A DNA stretch of 64,000 bases. Source: Cladorhizidae sp. MBARI D1340-BT2. Taxonomy: Eukaryota; Porifera; Demospongiae; Poecilosclerida; Cladorhizidae. This document shows positions 15,440 to 26,450 of the stretch, piece after piece. The position numbers were made by a program, and so were the translations under genes. The notes under the pieces are model-generated. The model saw only the letters and a list, made by a program, of their open reading frames with translations. It searched no databases and was not told where the DNA came from. The stretch spans positions 31,626,738 to 31,690,737 of the forward strand of contig JAQNBH010000002.1 in NCBI GenBank assembly GCA_028752905.1, in the 5' to 3' direction. Each line of letters begins with the position of its first letter. The first letter of the stretch is position 1.

Positions 15440-15960
15440 CATTCATGTCAACCTGGAAAGATTGGAGGAAATCTTCACAGTCTTCCCCGTCTCTCATGAC
15501 TGATGGGTGGGTGTGGTCATCACTTGGTGGAGTTGAAGAGCTTGATGATGGAGTGCCATTTCTTGCTTAAGAAGACCTTTCTCTTGTTGTCTTTCTTCTT
15601 CTCTTTTCTCTCTCTCTACTTCATCTCTTTGTAGTTGTTCTGCCTCTCTGGCCTCTTGACAGGCTACTTCTGCTAGTCTTCCTTATCTTCCTTGGGTCTC
15701 TAACTACATCTGGTCATAAATTAGGTGAATGATATCATCCATGGAGGCTTGATTGGTAGCTGTCTTGTCAGGGGACAGATGCTTAATGGGGTTTGGGTCT
15801 TCAGTCTCAGAATCATTATTGGATTCTCTGGTGAAGATGTACTCTCCGGCGATCTCTTTCTTGGTTTTAGCTCATCTCTGATAGCCATGTTTAGTGCTGA
15901 TGGAAGGTGGGGAAATCTGTGTTGGAAATAGAAGCAAAAGGGTTAGAGTGGAGTAAGTTC
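15440..15960 (-). pseudogene. Gag-like relic of the Gypsy element
   Basis: Minus-strand translation shows a charged, coiled-coil-like stretch (KQREREKRRRKTTRE) followed by EDCEDFLQSFQ, a pattern seen in Gypsy gag proteins ahead of the capsid-like helices. Stops interrupt it. Weak on its own, supported by its place just inside the LTR. Confidence 0.45.
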
Positions 15961-16002
15961 AGCTCTGGTTTCAAGGGCTTCTTAATCTTTTGTGAGGGTA
16001 TT

Positions 16003-16018
16003 TCTGTAAGTTGCCACC
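16003..16018 (-). promoter_or_regulatory. Putative tRNA primer-binding site
   Basis: On the minus strand, three bases inside the LTR end, the sequence is TGGTGGCAACTTACAG. It starts with TGG, complementary to a tRNA CCA end, as expected for minus-strand priming. The tRNA is not identified. Confidence 0.5.
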
Positions 16019-16021
16019 AGA

Positions 16022-16382
16022 TGTGAGGAATGGAGACCCTTACCTCAGGCCTGTCCTCACTAGAGTAGGGATGTAGTGCTTTAAGTGTAGCTTATGCAAC
16101 ACTTATAGAGAGGTAGAGGACCAACAAAACTAGACATTATGAGCCAGTCAGTTCCCTTTATATGGATGGCAGGATCCAGCACATAAAATGACCAAATATG
16201 GAAATAATATGAACACGACCAATGAGATTTATAGAGTCTCACTATTGCCTAATATGGTTACACTATCTATTGCCCAATGATTGTGTATGCATAATCTTGT
16301 GGTTCCAAGTGTATGGAGTCGATCCTTTAGTCAGGCTATCAGTGGAGATGTGACCCTTCGTCAGGAGATATGGTTCCTGACA
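16022..16382 (-). repeat. Solo-visible LTR of the Gypsy relic (361 bp)
   Basis: On the plus strand the block starts TGTGAGGAA and ends TTCCTGACA, so both ends have TG..CA and near-matching 9-bp inverted ends. On the minus strand it is followed by the primer-binding-like site and the gag, IN and RT relics in order, so it is the 5' LTR. No partner LTR is visible in the window. Confidence 0.65.
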
Positions 16383-16889
16383 TTCACTAACCCTTAGCTT
16401 TCTTATCCTTCCCTAAACCAGTTCTCAATAATACTCCACTTGAATTTGTCCCATCATTTACATACTTAGGAGTTACTCTCACCTCGAACCTCTCCTGGAA
16501 TCTTCACATCAAAAAGGTATATACTAAATCCTGGAGAGCAGCTAATTTATCGCCATTTCTATCACCACTTATCTACTCGTGCACTTGTCAGATTTTACAC
16601 AACCTTAGTTCTTCCTCTAATTTACTGCTCATCTATGTGGGCTCCTCCCTCTGACCCTGCAACTCCAAAGCTCTCGAATGTATCTAGCACTTTGCACTCA
16701 AACTTTCCACTTCGGGTTATGCCTCCCTCCTGTCCATTCTTCAACTGCCTACTCGACATACTCATATGCACCAAGCTCCGTTCATTCCATAAGATAATTA
16801 ACAACCATAACTACTTTCCTCCAGACTTGATTCAATCAGCTCCAGCTCTTAGCATTATCTCTCATCATCAACATCCATTAATTCCTTTA
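16383..16889 (+). pseudogene. CR1/L2-like LINE fragment (RT thumb and C-terminus)
   Basis: The plus strand gives SFTYLGVTLTSNLSWNLHI (the LINE RT block 7-8 signature), then in another frame FYHHLSTRALVRFYTTLVLP, SSMWAPPSDP and a FNCLLDILI/KLRSFHKII tail. These are in the order expected for a CR1/L2-type ORF2 C-terminus, but with frameshifts. It abuts the oppositely oriented LINE-B at about 16890 and the LTR at 16382, so it is a sandwiched fragment. Confidence 0.75.
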
Positions 16890-19517
16890 TCCTCTAACAA
16901 CCCAGCTGATGCAGTCCTCAGTCGAAATTGCAACCACACACCTTCCTGACCATGCATGGACCTCGTATTCTCTCCACCCCACACCATTCTTTACCATTTT
17001 ATAAGTGCACTCTTGCTGTTTACTTCCTCCTGCAGTCCTTCGCATTTCTCACCTTCATTTTCCTCTTCCACATATGTACTGATCCAACCTCGTTGTTTAG
17101 CTCATATTTTCTCCTCAAGATCTCATATTCTTCCCACCATCCGATTCCTCCATCCTCTATAAGTTTATTTACAACTATTTTTACGAATCTGCTCTGTTCC
17201 AACACCTCTAATCTCTTAACAAACAAAACCTTCATCTTTCCCTCCTCTCCTCTAACTTCTTCCACCCCATATCTCCCCGTATTGCCACTCTTGCTACTGT
17301 ATTATTTGCCCCCAACAGTCTCCTACCCACTCTCATCTGTGCTGACTCCAACTTCTAGCAAGCATTACGTCCTCCTGTCCACCACACTTTGGCTGCATGC
17401 TCCATACTAGGTCTCACTAGAAGTTCCCACACCATTCTTCCTCTGTCTACTTCCACATGCCCATTCACTCTACTAATCCATGTCACCTTTCCAACCCACT
17501 TTTCAGCCTTCTTTGCAATCTTCTCTATCTGAACATTACACCTTAGCTTCCTATCAAACCATACTCCGAACTACTGGTATTCTTCGACCTCTTCCAATAT
17601 CTCCTCACCAATCCTCCAATGCACACCTACTTCCTTCTTCCCTACTACCATGACATTGCTCTTCTTGCTATTAAACTTCATCTTCCATCTTAACACATAA
17701 GCCTGTATCACATCCAACATAGCTTGCAGTTCCACCCCTGAGTCAGCCAGAAAGAACAACATCATCTGCATATAAGTGCCCCACACCAACAGCCTTCCAC
17801 CTTAACTCCTAGCTCAGTTCTCTCCAACTCCTCTGCCATTCCCATCAAATAAATATTGAAAAGAAGCGGAGACAAATGACATCCCTGCCTAAGTCCATTC
17901 TCCACAGCAAGCTACCTTGACCTCATTCCGTTCAATATCACCATCATCTCCACCCCCCTATACAATCCCACACATGGTCCTCACAAGTTTCTCCTCTACT
18001 CCACACTGCCTCAACTTCTGCACAGTCCCTCCCTCCACACACTGTCATATGCCTTACTTGTGTCCAGGAAAGCAGATATGAAGCTTTCTTCTCGTTCTTC
18101 CTCACTTCACAAACTCCTCTTAACACCAGCCACTGGTCTGAACATCTCCTCTGGCTCCTAAATCCTCCTTGTGCTTCCGTCAAAATCCTATCCTCAGCGA
18201 ACACTCCCAACCTCCTCGCAAACACTCTTGCAAACACCTTCACCACACTACAACACAATAAAATTCCCCTACTTCATCCTCATCACCATCCTTGTGGAGA
18301 GGTATGAGTAAACTACTCTTCCAGTCCACTGGGCAGCACTCAATCCTCGTCACCACATTCATCACCTGCACCATCACCTCCACCAACCTTCTACCTCCAT
18401 ACATCAGCATCTCATTCAACATTCCATTAGGGCCTGGTGCCTTTCCTCTCTTCAAACACTTCATTACCTCTACTTACTTCTTCACACATACCCAGCTCAT
18501 GCCCACCCACTTCTCCCATCTCTAATTCTGGTACTGTGGCATCCTCTTATTTCCTCCCCAGCTCTTCCCAGTGTTTTGCCATCACCTCCAACACCTTGTC
18601 TTCCTCCTCCACCATCCTTCCCTCATCATCTTTCACTCCATTTATCCTTCTCTTCTTCCTCTTTGCTATTAAATCATTCCAAAACAGCTTACAACTAGTC
18701 CCACCCTGCTCTCTATAGTTCTCTTCCTCAATTCCTTCCTTTCTTTCCTAATAGTCTTTTTCACTTCTTTTCTTGCTTCTCTATAGTCATCCCATAGCTG
18801 TCTTAATGTAGCCTCTCTCTCCCCTCTCTTCCTGGCTTCCCTTAGCCTCTTACATTTCTCCTTCCTAACACCAATTAACCTCTCCACATCCTGTGACTAC
18901 CGTACCTCTGACCTGTCTCTAATCTTCTTCCTTCCAATTCCTTTCTCCGCTGAAGCCAAAACTTTCTCCTTCCACCTACCCCACACCTCTTCAACTATCT
19001 TTCCTCCCAACTCTTGCTCAAGCTCTCTCACCTCCTCTTCCCACCCCATGAACATTTCCACCACTGCCTCCTGATAATCCTTCCAGTCCAGCCTATTGTC
19101 AACTCTCACTCTCTTCCCACTTGTACCTCTCTCCTACCCCACATAATTTCTCCCCAAATAGTGTTATGGTCCAACCCAACATCTAGCTTGCCTGAGTCCT
19201 CAACTACCACCATAGCTACATCCATGTCCTCACTAAACAACATATAGTCTATGACCGACATTCTCTCCCCACATTCCCACGTCAATCTACCCTCACAGAA
19301 CTGCAACTTGTTCCCTACAACCAGACCTCCAACCCTAACCAACTCCAACAACCGCCTTCAATTACTATTTGGGTTGTCCTCCACTCCTAATGCATCGAAG
19401 TCCCCCATCATAACAACATCAAAACCTTTCTCTTCATACTTCACCACATCCTCCTGCAATATATACCTCAAACAATTATCTCGCTCTCACTCCTTCTGGG
19501 TTCACATACACTACCAG
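16890..19517 (-). pseudogene. LINE-B ORF2 relic (AP endonuclease end, RT, C-terminus)
   Basis: Reading the minus strand: MGDFDALG near 19410 and VIDYMLF/GLDHNTIW near 19270-19150 are endonuclease-type (MGDFNA, D-H) blocks. A basic linker (18887-18669) follows, then KRGKAPGPNGMLNEML and IPLHKDGDEDEVG (18460-18270), ILTEAQGGFRSQR with a QWLVLRGVCEVRK block (18190-18090), ADSGVELQAMLDVIQAYVLRW after a lost YADD (17790-17690), and MKVRNAKD to the end. Frames change repeatedly, so it is dead. Truncated at both ends. The family is the same as 9393-9960. Confidence 0.85.
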
Positions 19518-21310
19518 GGTTTCATACAGGATTTTTCTGTAGGGGGAGGGGGAAACCGCAACTAGACTGGGACATGCCCTTTTTGTGGCCACACCCACTT
19601 TCATGCCATGTGCTGTCTTTGAAGTGTGAATTAGCTAAAGATAATGTAGTATTGCAATATTTCGTTTTGGATTCTCTAGAAGTTGTACTATGACCTTAAA
19701 AAATAACATTTAGATGATTTCCCTCTACTGAATACGTAGTATCTATTCATGTCATTCCTGTTTATATTTATGTACTTATTTTTACCTTGTTAGGAAATCT
19801 TAAGCTCTGTTAGATCATTGTGCTTTTGTGATTATAAATGCATACGAATTGTGTGTACAAATCAGAATTAAAATTTGCTATCTTCTAACTATACTACACA
19901 ACATGGACGTCAGAAAGTTTTCTTCTAGGAAGAGACCAAGTGAGGATTTTGATGAATCTAATGATGAGCTTACTATTACTGCAGATACTCCTCGGTCTGA
20001 TGATGAACCTCTGACTCTAGTTACTCCACAGTCTAGTGAATCTACCAAAGCTAAGAAAAAAAGGTCTACAAATCCATGCTCACTTACAGATTTCAATGGG
20101 AGTCTAAATACCCTTGGATATATTATGATGAGGTAGAGAAAGGTATTTTTGGTCGAATTTGTCAAAACTATGGAAAACCACCAGCAAATGTCCGTGGATC
20201 TTGGACATCATGAGGAGTACTGGACTGGAACCATGCCACTGAGTTACTCAAGCTACACAATTATTCCAAATGACACAAGGATGCAGCTATGACTGCAAGG
20301 ATGGCAGAACAGCCAAGTGTTGTTGATCTCCAATGTGGTGCAGCTGTAAGGAGTGCAAATGAAAAGCAAGCAAATAACATAACAGGGCAATACTTCTAAA
20401 ATTGCTGCGCTCAGTCCACTTCTTGCTCAAACACAAAACTCCACATACTACCACCTTTCAGGATCTCCTAGCTCTTCAAGTTGATGGTGACAAACTTCTT
20501 CAGCAGCACATTATGGGCCTCCTGCAAATGTACAGTACACCACTAAATTTTGTGACATCCCTCATAGAAGCTATTGCCACCTGGTTCGATAGAAAGCTTT
20601 TGGTTATCTTAAAGGAGAGCCCGTACTTTTCGATCCTTGCTGATAAGTGTGAGGGTATTAAGCACACAATAAGAACTTTCTGTGTGTTGCCGATGGATTA
20701 TAAATGGCCAGCCAGAGGAACATTTCCCAACAATCCTACACATTCTCGCTTGTGATGCTGCAACCATCACAGAGTCACTGGAATCATAATTATTGACTCA
20801 AGACATCTTGATTACTGCAAATTGGTTAGCCAAGGATATGATGGTGCAGCGGTGTTTGCAGGAAGTAAAACTGGAGGGCATGTAAGGATGGAGACTCATT
20901 CTGCACATGCCATGTTCTTGCCACAAGCTACAGCAGCAAGTGTACAAGCAGCTGAGAGTGTTCCTGAGATAAAGAAGATTTTTGGCTTGATGGGAAATTT
21001 ATGGAAACTCTTCTTCTACTCTCCCCAAAAAACTCAAGCCTTAAAAGAAACACAGGCTGCTCTCAGATTGTCTGAATTAAAGATGGTGAAGCCTAGTGAT
21101 ATGCGTTGGCTTTCGAATGAGAGGTGTACGAGAGCAATTCGAAAGGACCTTCCTGCTCTTATACCACCTGCAACAACTTTACGAGACAACAGAAACATTC
21201 GGCTCGAGTACACTTCTTGCTATCTTCACTGCAATAGCTTTCTTTCAGAGGTTCTTGACATCTTGGCAAGAATGAATGCTTCACATCCTATCCATCTAAA
21301 GTGTTTTTTG
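19518..21310 (+). pseudogene. hAT-family transposon relic (ZNF862/DUF4371-like transposase)
   Basis: The left end CAGGGTTTCATACAGGATTT at 19518 looks like a hAT terminus. The coding relic starts MDVRKFSSRKRPSE near 19903, with a degenerate zinc-finger region (NHATELLKLHNYSK, KDAAMTARMAEQ), then LLRSVHFLLKHKTPHTTTF, YFSILADKC (first catalytic Asp region), LVSQGYDGAAVFAG, SVPEIKKIFGLMGNLWKLFF, VKPSDMRWLS and LSEVLDILARMNAS. At least five frame breaks or stops. The C-terminal dimerisation domain is missing and the relic ends at about 21290, immediately before the mucin-like gene. No right terminus seen. Confidence 0.8.
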
Positions 21311-21395
21311 TTATTAGCAGCTTTCGCTAATTAGCGTCAATTGGCGCGCGCACGACAATTTAGCGTCAATAACGTGATGAGGAACTGTGAGCGTG

Positions 21396-23390
21396 ATGAT
21401 GTTGGAACTAGTGCCAATGTTATGCGCTTTGGTTACTGTCACAGCCGGTAGGAACCGAATGGGCATTGGGAACCAATTCTTCTTGTCTCTCATCTCAAAA
21501 GACCAGATATCCAAGAGCAGGGTTCCAAGACAAATCCATAATAATTTTAATCTAGAATGTCAACGTGATTTACTTAGAGCAGTATGTACCACTTCTTTTG
21601 CACAGAACTACATAAACTCAGCAAATCAATGTGGGGTTCGTTTAGTTGCTAACCCAGTACAAATTGAAAGAGATTGTCGTCAAAATTCAGCTGGTGAATA
21701 CTGTGGCTTACTTGAAATTCAACTAAATGATTTTCTAATCGATTGCAGGACTTCCAGTTCCTGTTCTGCACTGTGCCATAATAATTTGACTACATTAGTC
21801 AGCAAGCATGGTTGCTGTGTCAACAACTTTGAAAACACTAAAAGATATTTTTCTGCCTGTGGATTGGCCTTTCCTGCTGTGTGTCCCCCCACATCAATCA
21901 ACATTCCTGACCCTCCAGATTATTATACCTGTATAACTCAAGAAGATACTACAGAGTTTATTCTGCAAACATTTTGCTACAGGGAAATGATACAGCCACT
22001 CCTGGATTCAGTAAATGTGAATATAAGTTGCCCTGGATTTTTAAGTCTCTTGGTTGATGTATGCAGTTATAGAAATGGGAATTACTGCCTTGAAGGTATT
22101 CAAGAGAATTTTGGGTTAAAGGATGCAATAGGAAACTGTCAGTCAGGATCAAACTGCTCTGCAGCTTGTAAGAATGAATTAACCATCATAAAGAGCAGAT
22201 TGGGTTGTTGCTTGAACACCAATTTATATAAGAATACCATTGTAGATAATCTCTTGCAAAAGTGTGAACTCACGCGCCCTGGAATCTGTCAGTCAATCTT
22301 CAGAACTCCACTTGCTCAGTCTACTGATGCAACTGCTCAGTCTACAGCTGCAACTGCTTTGCCTACAGATGCAACTATTCAGTCTATAGCTGAACCTGCT
22401 CAGTCTACAGCTGCAACTGCTCAGTCTACAGCTGCAACTGCTCTGCCTACAGATGCAACTGCTCTGCTTACAGATGCAACTGCTCAGTCTACAGCTGCAA
22501 CTTCTCTGCCTACTGATGCAACTGCTCAGTCTACAGCTCTGCCTAAAGATGCAACTGCTCAGTCTACAGCTGCAACTGCTTTGCCTACAGATGCAACTAT
22601 TCAGTCTATAGCTGAACCTGCTCAGTCTACAGCTGCAACTGCTCTGCCTACTGATGCAACTGCTCAGTCTACAGCTCTGCCTAAAGATGCAACTGCTCAG
22701 TCTACAGCTGCAACTGCTCTGCCTACAGATGCAACTGCTTTGCCTACAGATGCAACTATTCAGTCTATAGCTGAACCTGCTCAGTCTACAGCTGCAACTG
22801 CTCTGCCTACAGATGCAACTGCTCAGTCTACAGCTGCAACTGCTCTGCCTACAGATGCAACTGCTCAGTCTACAGCTCTGCCTACAGATGCAACTGCTCA
22901 GTCTACAGCTGCAACTGCTCTGCTTACAGATACAACTGCTCAGTCTACACCTGCAACTGCTCTGCCAACAGATGCAACTGCTCAGTCTACAGCTCTGCCT
23001 ACAGATGCAACTGCTCAGTCTACAGCTGCAACTGCTCTGCTTACAGATGCAACTGCTCAGTCTACACCTGCAACTGCTCTGCCTACAGATGCAACTGCTC
23101 AGTCTACAGCTCTGCCTACAGATGCAACTGCTCAGTCTACAGCTGCAACTGCTCTGCTTACAGATGCAACTGCTCAGTCTACACCTGCAACTGCTCTGCC
23201 TACAGATGCAACTGCTCAGTCTACAGATGCACCTATTCAGACTAAAGCTGTGGCTGCATCTGCTCAGACTACAGCTGCATCTACTCAATCAGCTGCAACA
23301 TCACATGCTTGGCCTGAAGCTCAAACAGCTTTTCTCATCTTTGCTGTAATTATATATTGTAATGCAGTGCTATTTGTTAACATAAATTAA
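21396..23390 (+). CDS. Secreted cysteine-rich, mucin-like surface protein
   Basis: Single frame; the first true ATG is 21396 (the frame is open slightly upstream only through GTG), giving 664 residues. Residues 1-18 (MMLELVPMLCALVTVTAG) look like a signal peptide. Two related Cys-rich modules of about 110-120 residues follow (roughly 50-175 and 180-305). Each has a G-x-Y-C block, then a S-x-C-S-A-x-C then L-T then S-x-x-GCC pattern, and a final C-x-L-x-P/x-C. A Thr/Ala/Pro/Ser/Gln-rich stalk of about 300 residues (22310-23240) repeats TAATALPTDATAQS-like units and would be densely O-glycosylated. The tail QTAFLIFAVIIYCNAVLF is hydrophobic and lacks a cytoplasmic domain, suggesting a GPI anchor. 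I do not recognise the family. A decayed paralogue is at 25298-25938. Confidence 0.78.
   Translation: MMLELVPMLCALVTVTAGRNRMGIGNQFFLSLISKDQISKSRVPRQIHNNFNLECQRDLLRAVCTTSFAQNYINSANQCGVRLVANPVQIERDCRQNSAGEYCGLLEIQLNDFLIDCRTSSSCSALCHNNLTTLVSKHGCCVNNFENTKRYFSACGLAFPAVCPPTSINIPDPPDYYTCITQEDTTEFILQTFCYREMIQPLLDSVNVNISCPGFLSLLVDVCSYRNGNYCLEGIQENFGLKDAIGNCQSGSNCSAACKNELTIIKSRLGCCLNTNLYKNTIVDNLLQKCELTRPGICQSIFRTPLAQSTDATAQSTAATALPTDATIQSIAEPAQSTAATAQSTAATALPTDATALLTDATAQSTAATSLPTDATAQSTALPKDATAQSTAATALPTDATIQSIAEPAQSTAATALPTDATAQSTALPKDATAQSTAATALPTDATALPTDATIQSIAEPAQSTAATALPTDATAQSTAATALPTDATAQSTALPTDATAQSTAATALLTDTTAQSTPATALPTDATAQSTALPTDATAQSTAATALLTDATAQSTPATALPTDATAQSTALPTDATAQSTAATALLTDATAQSTPATALPTDATAQSTDAPIQTKAVAASAQTTAASTQSAATSHAWPEAQTAFLIFAVIIYCNAVLFVNIN
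22310..23240 (+). repeat. Coding minisatellite of the mucin-like stalk
   Basis: In-frame repeats built from CTGCAACTGCTCTGCCTACAG and GATGCAACTGCTCAGTCTACA blocks, arranged in higher-order groups (including a TCAGTCTATAGCTGAACCTG variant that recurs). All units are multiples of three, so length changes keep the frame. The opposite strand is also open, which is a repeat artefact. Confidence 0.92.
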
Positions 23391-23439
23391 CTAAAGAAAG
23401 GAGAGAACTTTAATCCAATCTTCATCTACTCATGTATTT

Positions 23440-23870
23440 ATAAATCTGTTGTATTAGAGTACACCTCCATAATTACAAACACTTGGTACTGCATGGCAAA
23501 TGAACACCCAATGGTCAATGGGCCAAGTGACATTACTCAGGTCCTTCTCAATATTTGGACACACTCTTGAAATTGCAGCTACTGCAACTGCCTTCCTTTC
23601 TTTGCAAGCTATTTCCTTCACTGGCCTCAAGCTCTTCAGTGAGAGAGTTGTGCTAGCCATTGAAGAGAAGCTGAAAATCTTGAAAAAAGTGGTCACAGCT
23701 GTCCATGTACTTTGTCAGCCACAGCCATGGCATATATATAGATTTGGCAAAACAATAGTGATGAACATTAAGAAAGTTAGAGAGAAGAGCGTAAAGTCCA
23801 CTGCTGATTTTCTGTGAGATGCCTCCTGATATCGTCAACATCTCTCCAGACCTGAGAAACGGTCTGCAGA
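23440..23870 (+). repeat. 3'-flank block shared by the mucin-like gene and its paralogue
   Basis: This block, including GGCCTCAAGCTCTTCA and GAGAAGCTGAAAATCTTGAA strings, has a clear relative at about 26040-26450 after the paralogue. A 105-codon frame (23500-23817) is open here but is broken in the relative, so coding status is doubtful. It shows the duplication includes several hundred bases of 3' flank and may be 3' UTR. Confidence 0.7.
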
Positions 23871-23876
23871 AACCTC

Positions 23877-24449
23877 ATGCGGCTTCAGAGGCCAATATCA
23901 CATAAACCTTCTAAACTAAAAAGATTTAATCTAGTGGGTTTGGTCGACCATGGAACCCAAACTTACAGACATCCAGAGAGATGGATTTCTCACTTTATTA
24001 ATAAGATTAAGCAAGGTACAAAGTCTAAGGCAGTCTTACAAATTCATGGAGTTTGTTATTCCCATGATGAAATACCTGGAGGTATGTAAGGTATGAGTTG
24101 TATAAAATTACTTTACAGTTACCTTTTTTAGTTTTTAGTGCTAACTTCTCAACCAAATACTTGAGCCTTCATCTGATTAGCTACGAGGAGGAATAAACCT
24201 AGCAATTTCAATCAAGGATGTATAGGTATGCTTGGATCCTAAGCTATATAGAAGTTGCTACACTGCTATCTGATGAAAATATGACGCACACATGTGCCTG
24301 ACACTGTCATGTGATGTAGTAGCAGCAAGAGTCAATAATAATAATAATGACAATATTTAATACAAACCACAATGTTTCCACTTCAATTCCTAATTAATCT
24401 AATGATTAAGGGGTAAAGCTCCTTTCATAGTAAGCTGCTGAAGGGATAA
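23877..24449 (+). other. Short ORF of uncertain status and a non-coding stretch
   Basis: A 70-codon frame at 23877-24089 (contains LVDHGTQTYRHPERWISHF) ends at a donor-like GGAG|GTATGT at about 24080, so it could be an exon, but I recognise no domain. 24090-24449 shows nothing supported. Confidence 0.25.
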
Positions 24450-24990
24450 ATGAACAAAGGCAGGCTCCCACATCTTCCAATTAGGGAGGAACACATCAGC
24501 AGGGCGACAGCGGGAGGAAATGAGGGCTGGCATTTCTTTCCACGGCAAGAGGGCAGCAGATTAAGTTGCACAGAAAGTGCATCCCTGAAGGCGCCATGTC
24601 AATGGTTCCTGCTATATACTATTCCTACCACATCCAACATGGCCAGATAGAACCCGGCAGATTGGACAATGAGTACCTCTTTAATCATCGCAATGCCCAG
24701 CCAGTACTGGAGGCAGAGATGGATACACCGATCTAGATAATGGAGACCCAAGGCCTGGCAGAAAATGGCATTTACCCAGTCACCTGCATGGAGCATAGAA
24801 GTGAACAGAGCCCGGGCCTTAGAGGTTGTTGTAGGACGCTAGGTCATGTGTGAGGCCACACTGCCTCATGGGGATATCAATATCTTCCAAGGAGAGATAA
24901 ACTTGTTTGTCAGCTGCCAGTGCCAGGTCAGCCAGAGCAGTGGACTCATAGGAGGAGAGCCAATTAGCTAGTAGTTTAAGGAACATTCTT
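24450..24990 (-). pseudogene. LINE-type RT C-terminal relic
   Basis: Minus-strand translation gives LANWLSSYESTALADLALAA and PMRQCGLTHDLA, then in another frame HAGDWVNAIFCQALGLHYLD followed by LCLQYWLGI. The latter parallels the S-G-A-W-L-x-A-x-P then L-G-L-R then V-G-L-R-L-G pattern of the R4-like LINE in this window, so it is probably a C-terminal remnant of a related LINE. Frames are broken and the endonuclease part is not readable. Confidence 0.5.
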
Positions 24991-25297
24991 GCACCTTCCT
25001 TATAGTTTTCTGACCTAGTGTTTAGGGAAAAATGGTCATAACTGGAAACCTGTAAAGAAGATTAGTTTTATAAAACTTGCAGTATTTGGAGATCAAATAT
25101 AGTGCCTGACTTTATCACAAAATCTCTTATTCTTTTTTTTTTAATCGCCACAAATCTGTCTTTCGCCAATTGGGTCATGTATATAAGCTTTTCTGTTCAG
25201 AACTCAGTTCAGTGCAAGTACACACGTCAGCAGCCGCCAGAATAGACTCCACGTCGTATGGAACTCCGTTAACTTCTTATAGCAGCGTTCTTTATAA

Positions 25298-25938
25298 GTG
25301 CACTCATTTACTAACGCGCCATTTATAGCGTCGACTTATGCTCTAATTAATGCACCCACCAATTTGCCGTCAATCGCTAGTAATAAGAGCAATGTGTACC
25401 ACCAAAACCACATCAACTCAGCTTACCAGTGTGGAGGAGATGACCTTCCAGATCCTAAACGAATTGAAAGTGATTGTCGGCAAAATTCAGCTGGTGAATA
25501 CTGTGACCCAGTTGAAAGTCAACTAAACGATTTCCTAGACGATTGCTCTTTGTCCAGCTCTTGTTCTGCACTGTGCCAACAAAGTTTGACTAAATTAGTC
25601 AGCGCACATGGTTGCTGTGTCTCCAACTTCGCAGAAAAAATAAAAAAGATATTTTTCTGCCTGTGGATTGGCCATTCCTGCTGTGTGTCCCCCCACACCA
25701 CTCAATATTCCTGACCCTCCAGATAATAGTATTTGTACATCTACTAATCACCCCCCCCCCCCCCCCCCCCCCCCCCCACCCCCCACCCCGCAATCTGTCA
25801 GGCAAAGTTCAGTACAACTGCACCTGCTCAGTCTACAGGTCCACCTAATCAGTCAGCTGTAGCATCACATGCTCAGCCTGCAGCTGGACCTGCTCAAACA
25901 GCTTTTCTCATTTTGGCTGTAACTATTTCTTGTTTATA
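25298..25938 (+). pseudogene. Degenerate paralogue of the mucin-like gene
   Basis: From about 25396 this matches the first Cys-rich module of the gene at 21396 (NSAGEYC, SSCSALC, LVSAHGCCV). An A6 run at 25642-25647 shifts the frame relative to the intact gene, and the following PAVCPPTPLNIPDPPD is in another frame. The second Cys module is absent. A C-rich run (25750-25790) replaces it, followed by a very short stalk and the conserved SHAQPAAGPAQTAFLILAVT hydrophobic tail. No signal peptide is seen upstream. It could alternatively be a spliced gene, but the homopolymer shift and poly-C argue for a pseudogene. Confidence 0.72.
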
Positions 25939-26039
25939 ATGCAGTTAAATTTAGTTTGATTGTTTGCTATATATTTGTTAGCATAAATGAACTGAAGTAA
26001 AAGATTGAAACTTAAATGAGAGTACTTTAATCACAATCT

Positions 26040-26450
26040 ACTCATGCATTTATTAATTTGTTGGATATCTGATGTAGAGTACACCCTCATATATAATTAC
26101 GAACCCCAGAATTACAAACACCTGGTCAACTGCATGGCAAGTGAACACCCAATGGGCAATGGGCAAGTATCATTACTCGGGTCCCTCTGAATATTTATTG
26201 TGCATGCACACACTCTTGAAATTGCAGCTGCTGCAACTGCTTCCTCTCCCTTATGCTATTTCCTTCACTGGCCTCAAGCTTTTCAACAAGCAAACTATGC
26301 TAGCCATTGACAAGAAGCTGAAGATCTTGAAGAAAGTGGACTAAGACAATCCATGTACTTGTTAGCCACTGCCATGGCATATAGAATTGGCAAAACAACA
26401 ATAGAGGAAAGTTAGAGTGAAGATCATAAAGTTTGCTGCTGAAGCTCGAC
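26040..26450 (+). repeat. Second copy of the mucin-gene 3'-flank block
   Basis: Homologous to 23440-23870 with many substitutions and indels. It confirms that 25300-26450 arose by duplication of the region containing the mucin-like gene. Confidence 0.7.

Larger units (their letters stand above)
13200..16382 (-). mobile_element. Ty3/Gypsy relic with Gmr1-like IN-before-RT order
   Basis: Read on the minus strand, the order is LTR (16382-16022), primer-binding-like site, gag-like Glu/Lys/Arg-rich part (about 15960-15440), integrase C-terminal part (about 15210-14200), then reverse transcriptase (about 14140-13300). Stops and frameshifts are frequent, so the element is dead. Integrase upstream of RT is the pol order reported for Gmr1-like Ty3/Gypsy elements rather than the usual RT-RNaseH-IN order. 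No second LTR was found. Confidence 0.72.

Noticed and set aside
22293..23288. 331-codon Cys/Ser/Arg-rich minus-strand ORF
   Set aside because: Shadow of the coding minisatellite of the mucin-like gene. The plus frame has the signal peptide, Cys modules and hydrophobic tail.
25741..25862. Proline-rich ORFs
   Set aside because: Reading of a C homopolymer inside a pseudogene.
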